NCBI RefSeq assembly: GCF_026723765.1
Contig: NZ_CP113524.1
Span: 4,412,001 to 4,476,000 of the forward strand
From: Lacrimispora xylanolytica
GTDB taxonomy: Bacteria; Bacillota; Clostridia; Lachnospirales; Lachnospiraceae
DNA: 64,000 nt
Direction of reading: 5' to 3'
The stretch's first letter is position 1. Each line of letters opens with the position of its first letter. Below are positions 41,270 to 48,794 of this stretch, piece after piece. A program made the translations under genes and the position numbers. The notes beneath the pieces were generated by a model. The model did not search any database. It saw only the letters and a list, made by a program, of their open reading frames with translations, and was not told the DNA's origin.

Positions 41270-42211
41270 TCACGTCAGATATTCCTGAAGAATCTCTCCA
41301 ATTAACTTTAATTCTTCGGGATTTAAATCCTTAAGCCAGTCCTCTCCTGCCCGGCTGGTTCTCTCCTTTTCCCGGCTTGCCGCAATCTGCTCCAGACTTC
41401 GTTTCAAATAATCTACATCCCGTCTGGAACCCACTGCCTCCGAGGACTTCTTGTCCACCTTTTCCATTTGAGGACCAATTTCATCGGCATACTGCTCCAT
41501 TTGGGCAACCTGACGGTTTCTTACTGGTTTTTCCGGCCGCTCCGATTTTAGTCTCTGCCGTCCACTTCTTCGATCCGGCTTTGACTCGGTCTCCTGGGTT
41601 GCTTCTACAGCATTTCTCCCTCCCTGGGAGTAAATGGATCTTATATTTTCACGAGGCTCCAAATGCGGACCCGACATTGCATCTAAATCATCTCTTTCCT
41701 GGTCCAGCCTGTAAATCAGGATATTTTCCAGATAGTTATCAAGTGCCGCAAACAGCTGCATTCGTTTTTCTGAAATTCCTGCGCCATGCTCTACCAATAT
41801 AGTAAAGAGTCCTGCCATAATTCCAACGGAACCATATAATACGATATAGTACGGATCCGTACGATACCAATAGGAAGCAAAGGCTGCACCGCCGCCTACC
41901 AGAAAACACCACAGTGTCATCTGATTGGAGAATATGTTCCAGCCGTGGAGTGTGACTCCCATACATTTGAATTCATACATCTGGCGCTCCAGATAAGGCT
42001 TGATTCTTGGGATACCCTGGTTTAACTGATATGTAGATTCCGTCTTCTGCTTAAAGGCACGAAGACTCTTATTCTTCGTAAGTGTCAGGTTATCTGATTC
42101 TTTAATCAATCTTTTGTAGAGGTTACGTGTCAGCCATCTGGTGATAACACCAATACCGCAAAATGCTGCGAGCACGTATAACGCTTTGCCTGTCTGTAAA
42201 AATTCCAGCAT
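41270..42211 (-). CDS. Uncharacterised membrane protein with acidic/basic C-terminal tail
   Basis: A 313-residue protein: N-terminal helix (about 8-25), a basic stretch, two further hydrophobic helices (about 95-140: LWCFLVGGGAAFASYWY and IVLYGSVGIMAGLFTIL), and a ~150-residue charged C-terminal region without hydrophobic segments. An IYRLDQERDDLDAMSG segment follows the last helix. No family recognised. The ATG at 42209-42211 is preferred because AAAGGGGAG is seven bases away; an in-frame start 19 codons upstream has no site. Confidence 0.65.
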   Translation of the reverse strand: MLEFLQTGKALYVLAAFCGIGVITRWLTRNLYKRLIKESDNLTLTKNKSLRAFKQKTESTYQLNQGIPRIKPYLERQMYEFKCMGVTLHGWNIFSNQMTLWCFLVGGGAAFASYWYRTDPYYIVLYGSVGIMAGLFTILVEHGAGISEKRMQLFAALDNYLENILIYRLDQERDDLDAMSGPHLEPRENIRSIYSQGGRNAVEATQETESKPDRRSGRQRLKSERPEKPVRNRQVAQMEQYADEIGPQMEKVDKKSSEAVGSRRDVDYLKRSLEQIAASREKERTSRAGEDWLKDLNPEELKLIGEILQEYLT

Positions 42212-42339
42212 AATAATAGCTCCCCTTTCTTGCCCGGTCTCCCCGGGTGATAGGTTTATTATAAACACCCGGAAAGGCTTTGGGAAGATGAGAGAGCCTA
42301 GAATCGTTCGTCAAATCCTGCCAGGATTCGATTCTGAAC

Positions 42340-43038
42340 TTAATATGAAACCCTTTGTGCAACGGCTAAAATAAGGTTTACGGAGTGCTTCACAGCCAGC
42401 GGTTCAAACTCGCTATAGTCCATATCTGCGCTGTCATCCGCCTTGTCTGAGATCGCTCTGATAATTAAAAATGGGATATGGTTTAAGTATGCAGCCTGGG
42501 CTATGGCAGCCCCCTCCATTTCCGTACATGCACCCCCAAAAGTTTTTGAAATCCACTCTTTTTTAACCCTGTCGGAAATAAACTGATCCCCTGAAACTAC
42601 TCTTCCAATGAAAACTCCAATCTCAGGATTAACTTCCTTACAACAATCATAAGCCAGTTTTCGAAGCCCCTCGTCAGCCGCAAAAGAGAATTCTTTCATC
42701 TGTGGGATCTGTCCGGCAGGATAACCAAAGCCGGTTGCATCCATATCATGATGTACCACATCCGTGGAAAGGACTACATCTGCAATGTTGATTTCATTCT
42801 TCAGTGATCCTGCAATTCCTGTATTGATCACTGCGCTCACCTGGTATTGATCTACAAGAATCTGGGTACAGATGGCTGCATTCACCTTTCCAATCCCGCA
42901 GCGTACCACAACGGCTTCTTTTCCTTTTAAAATTCCTTTATAAAAATCCATACCTGCGATGGTCTTTACGGTTACGTTCTCCATGGATTTTTTTACTTCT
43001 GCCACTTCCACATCCATGGCTCCGATGATTCCTAACAT
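42340..43038 (-). CDS. mtnN: 5'-methylthioadenosine/S-adenosylhomocysteine nucleosidase
   Basis: Cleaves MTA and SAH to adenine plus thioribose sugar, clearing by-products of methylation. The 232 residues match the family: IIGAMDVEVAEVK at the N-terminus, VINTGIAGSL, STDVVHHDMDATGFGYPAGQ and CTEMEGAAIAQAAYLNHIPFL with the catalytic Glu, then ISDKADD with the catalytic Asp. Divergent from the TSCPD gene, with a 149-bp intergenic region. Confidence 0.95.
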   Translation of the reverse strand: MLGIIGAMDVEVAEVKKSMENVTVKTIAGMDFYKGILKGKEAVVVRCGIGKVNAAICTQILVDQYQVSAVINTGIAGSLKNEINIADVVLSTDVVHHDMDATGFGYPAGQIPQMKEFSFAADEGLRKLAYDCCKEVNPEIGVFIGRVVSGDQFISDRVKKEWISKTFGGACTEMEGAAIAQAAYLNHIPFLIIRAISDKADDSADMDYSEFEPLAVKHSVNLILAVAQRVSY

Positions 43039-43111
43039 ATGATTCCTCCTTTTATTGTATTTCTTCTATTATATATATTATAGCGTCTTTATTCCTGTTT
43101 GAAAAGCGCTA

Positions 43112-43140
43112 TTGACACCACCTCACGGTTTGACTATAAT
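43112..43140 (+). promoter_or_regulatory. Consensus sigma-A promoter of the TSCPD gene
   Basis: TTGACA (43112-43117), 17-bp spacer, TATAAT (43135-43140): all twelve positions match, so strong constitutive expression is expected. Confidence 0.85.
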
Positions 43141-43187
43141 TTAGTTTGTTTACACGTAACAGGCATAAGGAGTTGGAGGTACCAATC

Positions 43188-43439
43188 ATGAATTATAAAA
43201 CACGAGGCGTTTGTTCCAAGGAAATCAGTTTTGAAGTAGAAGACCACAAAGTAGTTAAGGTTCAGTTCGTCGGCGGCTGCTCAGGAAATACTCAGGGCGT
43301 ATCCAGGCTTGTGGAAGGAATGGATGTGGATGAGGCGATTAAGCGACTGGAAGGAATTCAGTGTGGATTTCGTCCTACGTCCTGTCCGGATCAGCTTTCC
43401 CAGGCATTAAAAGAATACAAGGATCAGGTTTCTTCCTAA
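43188..43439 (+). CDS. TSCPD-domain protein (TIGR03905-like)
   Basis: An 83-residue protein whose ending TSCPDQLSQAL carries the TSCPD motif that names the domain; further cysteines are at RGVCSKEI, VGGCSGNTQGV and IQCGFRP. The domain also occurs at the C-terminus of ribonucleotide reductases and in stand-alone proteins of unknown function, probably binding metal. ATG 43188 lies eight bases after GGAGG. It has a perfect-consensus promoter and its own terminator, so it is probably abundant. Confidence 0.87.
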   Translation: MNYKTRGVCSKEISFEVEDHKVVKVQFVGGCSGNTQGVSRLVEGMDVDEAIKRLEGIQCGFRPTSCPDQLSQALKEYKDQVSS

Positions 43440-43457
43440 AGAAACAGCTCCATTTAG

Positions 43458-43507
43458 AGCACGGAACGGTATTTGTTAAAAACAGATATCTTTCCGTGCT
43501 TTTTTCG
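43458..43507 (+). terminator. Terminator of the TSCPD gene
   Basis: Stem AGCACGGAA/TTCCGTGCT with a long imperfect loop and a six-T tail. Confidence 0.85.
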
Positions 43508-43575
43508 TGTTTTTTACGCTTTTTTAACATATGTATTCCATTTTTGCATAATTGGCAAGATTTTACATTTAATTA

Positions 43576-43604
43576 TTGACAACCGTTTGTAAATAACCTA
43601 ATAT
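43576..43604 (+). promoter_or_regulatory. Promoter of the pectate lyase gene
   Basis: TTGACA (43576-43581), 17-bp spacer, TAATAT (43599-43604). A leader of about 125 nt follows, with a small CACAAA/TTTGTG hairpin near its start. Confidence 0.7.
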
Positions 43605-43734
43605 AAATTTATATATAATGCACAAACATCTGCTTCTTTGTGATTCTTAACTTTCCAGGTTTGTGATTTTTAAGCTGGATCTTCCGGACCAAATAACTGG
43701 CCAGGAATCTAGATATAAAGAAAGGGGTAATTAT

Positions 43735-44754
43735 ATGAGAAAAAGAAAAAGCATTATCGGTATCATCACAACCTGTTTTATGGTGGCAAGTTTAGCTTAC
43801 TTTGGCCCGCTTACTACAAACGCTGCATCTTCGTTTTATGTATCCACGAGCGGCAACGATTCCAACAGCGGTCAGTCCGCGGACAAGCCCTATAAGACCA
43901 TTGACAAGGCCATTTCAAAAGCCTCCGCAGGCACCACGATTTACTTAATGGGAGGAACCCATTCCTCTTCCACTACCTTTAAGCTGAGTGCCAAGGGAAG
44001 CTCCAGCGCTCCCATTAAGATTGTAAACTACAATGGACAGAAGCCAGTGGTGGATTTCTCCAGCCAGCCATACGCAGACAGCTCCCGTGGCTTCCAGATC
44101 ACAGGAGATTACTGGTATATTGAAGGCCTGACCATTCAGAATGCCGGAGATAACGGCATCCACATCAGCGGCAACAATAACCAGGTAAAAGACTGCTTTA
44201 TTACAAAATGCGGAGATACCGGTCTTCAGATGAGCAATGGCGCATCTAACAATACGATCACTAAGGTTACCTCCACCTATAACTATGACAAGAAAACAAA
44301 CGGCGAGAATGCAGACGGTTTTGCAGCCAAATTAAGCATTGGACCTGGAAACGTGTTTAGGAACTGTATCGCTTTAAACAACTCCGATGACGGATTTGAC
44401 TTCTACTCTGCAGGAAATGCTGTAAAATTATACAATTGTGAAGCTTCCTACAACGGAAAGTACGATGGCAATGGACAGGGCTTTAAGGTTGGCGGTAATT
44501 TCACAGCTGACAATCATTATCTGGAAGGCTGCGTTGCAACCGGCAACAAGGCAAGAGGCTTTGACCAGAACAACAATACCGGAGCAGTTACCCTTAAGAA
44601 CTGTACCGGAAACAACAATAACGTAAACTTTAACTTCCCCAAGGCTCCAAACTCCGGTAAGCACAACTTTAGCGGATGTATCTCCAACGGCGGAAAGAAC
44701 AAAGACGTTATCGTAGGAGCAAATGTAGTAAACTGTTCCTTTAAGACCAAATAA
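43735..44754 (+). CDS. Secreted pectate lyase, polysaccharide lyase family 9
   Basis: Cleaves polygalacturonate outside the cell by beta-elimination. The 339-residue protein has a signal peptide of about 30 residues ending TNAAS, then a right-handed parallel beta-helix. PL9 hallmarks are seen: NADGFAAKLSIGPGNVFRNC with the catalytic-base Lys, and the Ca2+ site NNSDDGFDFYSAG. ATG 43735 follows AAAGGGG. It faces a sugar ABC importer across a shared terminator, fitting a small pectin-use locus, though no lyase-product enzymes are nearby. Confidence 0.92.
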   Translation: MRKRKSIIGIITTCFMVASLAYFGPLTTNAASSFYVSTSGNDSNSGQSADKPYKTIDKAISKASAGTTIYLMGGTHSSSTTFKLSAKGSSSAPIKIVNYNGQKPVVDFSSQPYADSSRGFQITGDYWYIEGLTIQNAGDNGIHISGNNNQVKDCFITKCGDTGLQMSNGASNNTITKVTSTYNYDKKTNGENADGFAAKLSIGPGNVFRNCIALNNSDDGFDFYSAGNAVKLYNCEASYNGKYDGNGQGFKVGGNFTADNHYLEGCVATGNKARGFDQNNNTGAVTLKNCTGNNNNVNFNFPKAPNSGKHNFSGCISNGGKNKDVIVGANVVNCSFKTK

Positions 44755-44769
44755 GCAGTTAATGATTAT

Positions 44770-44813
44770 AAATAGGATGCCGCACAATATTTTGGTGCGG
44801 CATCCTATTTTTA
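44770..44813. terminator. Bidirectional terminator between pectate lyase and sugar permease genes
   Basis: AAATAGGATGCCGCAC pairs with GTGCGGCATCCTATTT around nine bases; U-rich tail on the plus strand, TTTATAATC on the minus. Confidence 0.9.
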
Positions 44814-44820
44814 AGCCTTT

Positions 44821-45648
44821 TTATCCCTTTACGGAACCCGCGGAAACGCCGCCTACAATATATCTCTGCCCAATAATAAATACCACCAGCACTGGAGCCA
44901 GGGTAAGTATAATATCAGCTGCCACCAGATTCCAGGAATACTCAAAGGCACCAAAGAAATTATAGACCGCCAGGGTCATGGGCCATTTTCTGGAATTATT
45001 AAGGTAATACAAAGGCATGGTAAAATCATTCCAAACATCCATAAAGTCAAGAACAAATAAGGTCGATACAATAGGCTTCATTAAGGGTGCTATTACCCTG
45101 ATAAATAACTGACCAGGCCTACAGCCATCTATCACGGCAGCTTCATCAAGTTCTCTGGGGATGGTTCCTATAAATCCATAGGTCAGAAACAGGCTTAAGG
45201 GGATGTTAATGGCTGCATAAAGCAGTATGATTCCCAGCTGAGTATTGACCAGATGAAGCACCTGAAGGACCTTCATAAGTGCTACGTTATTGATAGGCAA
45301 TGCTATTCCTGAGATGATGAAATAATAGAGAAACCGGTTGATACCTTTTGGATTTCTTGAGATCACAAAGGCAGCCGCTGACACCAGAATCACTACAATT
45401 ACTACGCTGAACACTGCATACAGTAGTCCATTAAAGAAGGAAGAAAGCAGTTTTCCCTGTTCAATGACTTTTCCATAGTTTTCAAACATCCATTCTTTAG
45501 GAAGGGATAAAGTCATCTTGTTTGCCTCACCGGCTGTCTTAAAGGAATTTAAAAACAAAACAACCAAAGGTATGATGACAATAAGACTGGTCAGCACTGC
45601 CACCAGATTGCCCAGCATACAGCCTATGACTTTTCTGGTCTTTCCCAT
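44821..45648 (-). CDS. Carbohydrate ABC transporter permease (MalG/UgpE type)
   Basis: A 275-residue CUT1-family permease with six helices. The coupling motif reads EAAVIDGCRPGQLFIRVIAPLMKP (EAA...G). The C-terminus RYIVGGVSAGSVKG is the usual MalG-type end. Its start overlaps the stop of the partner permease by one base. Last gene of a three-gene importer; the substrate is inferred as an oligosaccharide, perhaps pectin-derived because of the adjacent PL9 gene. The ATPase is not in the window, as is common for CUT1 systems using a shared MsmK-type protein. Confidence 0.92.
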   Translation of the reverse strand: MGKTRKVIGCMLGNLVAVLTSLIVIIPLVVLFLNSFKTAGEANKMTLSLPKEWMFENYGKVIEQGKLLSSFFNGLLYAVFSVVIVVILVSAAAFVISRNPKGINRFLYYFIISGIALPINNVALMKVLQVLHLVNTQLGIILLYAAINIPLSLFLTYGFIGTIPRELDEAAVIDGCRPGQLFIRVIAPLMKPIVSTLFVLDFMDVWNDFTMPLYYLNNSRKWPMTLAVYNFFGAFEYSWNLVAADIILTLAPVLVVFIIGQRYIVGGVSAGSVKG

Positions 45649-46529
45649 TACCCCTCCACCTCCCTTTGTTCCATGGACTTAATAATAAAATAGAGCAAAC
45701 TAAGAACCACAAGAAACAGGATGCTTGATAAGGTCGTTCCCATGGCCAGATTGCCTTTGGAAAATTCCTTGTAAACAGCCGTATTGATAACGCCGGTGGC
45801 ATTACCCGGACCGCCATTGGTAAGGGAATAAATCATGTCAAATACCCTTAATCCATAAGTCACATTAAGGACTGTAACATTAATAAGAACAGGCTTTAAC
45901 AATGGCAGTGTAATGGATTTGAATTTCTGAAAGAAGCTGGCACCATCTATGCTGGCTGCCTCATAATATTCTGGGGAAACCGATAAGAGCCCGGCAATTA
46001 CCACCACCATAATGTATCCCATGCCCCTCCAGGTATCTACGGCCATGACAGTAGGAAAGACCAGATGCAAATCCGTCAGCCAGTTTTTTGCCAGCCAGTC
46101 AAGGGAAAGGCTTCGCAACAAATTATTTAAAAAGCCGGTTGTGGGATGGAGCATGCTTCGAAATACCAGCCCTGCAACCAGATAAGACATAACCTGAGGG
46201 GAAAAAATAACCATTCGGTGAAAATTCTTAAACCGGATAAATTCCTGGGTCAGTAAGAGTGCCAGGGCCATACCTGCCACTGTTTTCATGATTGTTGTAA
46301 CAACCGTAAATAAGAGGGTATTGCTTATATATTTCAAATATTCAGAGTTATTCAGAAAGACTGCTTTATAATTGGCAAGGCCCACAAAATGAATCTCACT
46401 GCTGAAATTATTCCAATCGGTGAAAGAAAAAGCAATTCCTAAAATACCTGGTACAAAACACAGCAGGAAAAAGAGTAAGGCAGCTCCTCCGGCAAAATAC
46501 CAGGGATATAATTTATTCCGGTTCATCAT
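45648..46529 (-). CDS. Carbohydrate ABC transporter permease (MalF/UgpA type)
   Basis: Partner permease of 293 residues: first helix YFAGGAALLFFLLCFVPGI, the SFTDWNNF segment typical of this family, and the coupling motif EAASIDGASFFQKFKSITLPLLKP. Two adjacent ATGs follow GGAGGAA; the second (one codon later) has the better spacing. Forty bases separate it from the binding-protein gene. Confidence 0.92.
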   Translation of the reverse strand: MMNRNKLYPWYFAGGAALLFFLLCFVPGILGIAFSFTDWNNFSSEIHFVGLANYKAVFLNNSEYLKYISNTLLFTVVTTIMKTVAGMALALLLTQEFIRFKNFHRMVIFSPQVMSYLVAGLVFRSMLHPTTGFLNNLLRSLSLDWLAKNWLTDLHLVFPTVMAVDTWRGMGYIMVVVIAGLLSVSPEYYEAASIDGASFFQKFKSITLPLLKPVLINVTVLNVTYGLRVFDMIYSLTNGGPGNATGVINTAVYKEFSKGNLAMGTTLSSILFLVVLSLLYFIIKSMEQREVEG

Positions 46530-46569
46530 TTCCTCCTTCCTGTACTCATCTTAAGGCACAGCTTTAGGG

Positions 46570-47889
46570 CTATTTTACCCAGCCCGGGTCCTTTTGCAGC
46601 TTTGCCTGCTCTATACGCCGTTCCATAATGGTCTTTAAAACCTCTTCCGGTGTCATAGCACCTGTATACATGGACTCTAAGTCCTTTCCTACATCCATCC
46701 ACTGGCTGTCAATATAATTAACCGAAGTCTGCACAACATTTGCCTTTTTTAAGGAATCCAGAAAGGCCTGATCCTCTTTGGTATATTTACTTGTTATCTC
46801 CGGCCAGCAAAGAGCACTTAACTCTGGCTGCCCATCAAGCCGCTTTTGCAGGTTCTCAGGTCTTGCCAGAAAATCAAAGAACTGCTTTGCCTCTTCGATG
46901 TATTTGCTGTCTTTATTAATGAAGTAAGCATTGCTTGCAGGGTTCACACCTATTTCCTGATTGTCTCCCCATGGCATAACAAACGCTCCTAATTTTTCCG
47001 TTGCTTTAAAATCCGGATATTCCTTTTCTATCTGTCCGCGAAATCCCAGCTCTGCAACGGTCATGACACAACGTTCTGTTGCCATGGCTTCCTTTGCATT
47101 CTCCCATGCATTGCTTAAGTAATCAGCCCCAAAGTAACCAGCTTTTGCGCATTCATCAAGCTGCTTAATAATGTTTAAAAGGGAGGGAATTCCATCGAGA
47201 TCTATCTTGTTTTCATTTAACTTCTCATACATATCAGGGTCCTGATTGAGCCACAAGCCACCGGTTTCAAATAGAGGAAGCACCTGATGCCAGCCATTGG
47301 TGGTCGCTTCATAAATGGGGGTGTATCCTGCTTCCTTAAGTGTTTGGCAGACACTTAAAAATTCTTTATATGTAGTGGGAACGGACAATCCCAGTTTCTT
47401 AAAAATATCCTTGTTATACAGATAGAAATACATTTTAGCCCCTGGAAATGTAATTCCATAAACCTTATCCTTTACGCTAACGGCTGCAAGTGTTGTTTTT
47501 TCGATTCGGCTCACCCATGGCTGGTCTGTCAGCTCTGGGCAGTACTGGTCCATATGAAGGCTGGAGGCCAGACCAATGGGAGTATCTACACAAATAATAT
47601 CAGGAGCCTCTCCGGAATCCAGTTTCACTTTGATTAAATCCCTCCACTGAGCATCAGGAGAAATCTGAAAATCAATCTTAATCCCTGTTTCGCTCTCAAA
47701 GTCTTTTGCAAGCTCCTGAACAATTCCAGAGGTGGGAAGTCCACTTTGATGGCTTCCAAAGGTCAGGGTCACTTGTTTCTTTCCTTCTGCGCTTCCACTT
47801 TCTTTGCCTGTGCTGCAGCCTGCAATCAATCCTACCACCAGACCTGCTGCCAGTGCCAGGCTGACTACTTCTTTAACCTTCCTTTTCAT
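46570..47889 (-). CDS. Extracellular sugar-binding lipoprotein of the ABC importer
   Basis: Family 1 solute-binding protein, 439 residues. The signal peptide ends in the lipobox LIAGC (Cys25). Domain features are TLTFGSHQSG and FESETGIKIDF near the N-terminus and a hinge with FPGAKMYFYLYNKDIFKKLGL near 150. It delivers sugar to the two permeases downstream. Expression is from a good promoter at 47967-47995. Confidence 0.92.
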   Translation of the reverse strand: MKRKVKEVVSLALAAGLVVGLIAGCSTGKESGSAEGKKQVTLTFGSHQSGLPTSGIVQELAKDFESETGIKIDFQISPDAQWRDLIKVKLDSGEAPDIICVDTPIGLASSLHMDQYCPELTDQPWVSRIEKTTLAAVSVKDKVYGITFPGAKMYFYLYNKDIFKKLGLSVPTTYKEFLSVCQTLKEAGYTPIYEATTNGWHQVLPLFETGGLWLNQDPDMYEKLNENKIDLDGIPSLLNIIKQLDECAKAGYFGADYLSNAWENAKEAMATERCVMTVAELGFRGQIEKEYPDFKATEKLGAFVMPWGDNQEIGVNPASNAYFINKDSKYIEEAKQFFDFLARPENLQKRLDGQPELSALCWPEITSKYTKEDQAFLDSLKKANVVQTSVNYIDSQWMDVGKDLESMYTGAMTPEEVLKTIMERRIEQAKLQKDPGWVK

Positions 47890-47966
47890 AGCTTCCTCTC
47901 CTTTTGGGGCACACGTTTATACGATCTGTCGCTATTTTAACTTATTTACCTGTTTATTTTGCCTTG

Positions 47967-47995
47967 ATTGTACTTTTTAGAACTACCCCTGCCAA
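47967..47995 (-). promoter_or_regulatory. Promoter of the sugar ABC operon
   Basis: Minus strand TTGGCA (47990-47995), 17-bp spacer, TACAAT (47967-47972), five of six matches in each box. It lies just after spmA. Confidence 0.75.
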
Positions 47996-48031
47996 CTCGC
48001 CGCAAAGGAGGGTGGTAATCATTTAACCGTA

Positions 48032-48655
48032 TCATCTGTCCAGAATCTTACATGCTGCAATACCAACCAGAGTAGAGAATAAGGTGGCCGCAAGTGCAGG
48101 ACCTACAATGGCCGTGGGATTAATACTTCCATACTGGCTCCGGTAGGCAATCATGGTAACGGGTATCAGCTGGAGGGAGGAAATGTTAAGAATCAGAAAA
48201 TTGCACATCTCATTGTTCGCAGTTCCCTCTGCCACAGGCTTTCTCTTCCCTTTTCTTTTTCCCTGGCTCTCCTCTTTCCTTCTGTCATCCTCTAACTCAT
48301 TTAAAGCTTCCATTGCCTTTAACCCAGCCGGAGTGGCCGCCCAGCCAAGACCTAAGATATTGGCGATGATATTGGTAGCTATGTAAGCAAGAGATTTGTG
48401 GTCCTCCGGGATTCTTGGAAACAGAAATCGTAGGATTGGTCCCATTTTTTTTGACATTTTCTCAATAAGGCCGGACTTTTGCCCAATTTCCATAATTCCG
48501 GTCCAAAAGGACATGATTCCCAGCATGGTTATGCTTAACATGACTGCTTCTTTTGCGGAATTTAAAGCACCGTCTGTTACCGCGCTTAAATTCCCCTGAA
48601 ATGCTCCCCATAAGATCCCAACAAGGATCATAAACGCCCAAAGATAATTTAACAT
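48032..48655 (-). CDS. spmA: Spore maturation protein A (SpmA)
   Basis: A 207-residue membrane protein of the nucleoside-recognition (Gate) family, required for dehydration of the spore core in Bacillus. Family segments: NYLWAFMILVGILWGAFQG, FWTGIMEIGQKSGL, FLFPRIPEDHKSLAYIATNI and NILGLGWAATPAGLKAME, then MCNFLILNISSLQLIPVT. A charged insert (about 122-145) separates two halves. The usual partner spmB does not follow; a sugar ABC operon begins instead. The ribosome site before the ATG is weak (GATGGAATG). Confidence 0.9.
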   Translation of the reverse strand: MLNYLWAFMILVGILWGAFQGNLSAVTDGALNSAKEAVMLSITMLGIMSFWTGIMEIGQKSGLIEKMSKKMGPILRFLFPRIPEDHKSLAYIATNIIANILGLGWAATPAGLKAMEALNELEDDRRKEESQGKRKGKRKPVAEGTANNEMCNFLILNISSLQLIPVTMIAYRSQYGSINPTAIVGPALAATLFSTLVGIAACKILDR

Positions 48656-48727
48656 CTGTCATTCCATCTACTATTTTTCCTTGTTTTATCTTATTCCTTT
48701 CCATGAATCCTTATGTATCATAATAAA

Positions 48728-48770
48728 AATGAAACAAGGGCCCGGCTCTTAAAAATGAGCCGGACCCCGT
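48728..48770 (-). terminator. Terminator of the P-type ATPase operon
   Basis: GC-rich stem GGGGTCCGGCTC/GAGCCGGGCCCT (one mismatch) followed by TGTTTCATTTTT on the minus strand, 25 bp after the stop. Confidence 0.75.
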
Positions 48771-48794
48771 TACTGGTGTCTGGATACTTTTTAT

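Noticed and set aside
42299-42336. Terminator after mtnN
   Set aside because: AGAATCG/CGATTCT with inner AATCCTG/CAGGATT pairs forms a hairpin, but no T-run follows on either strand.
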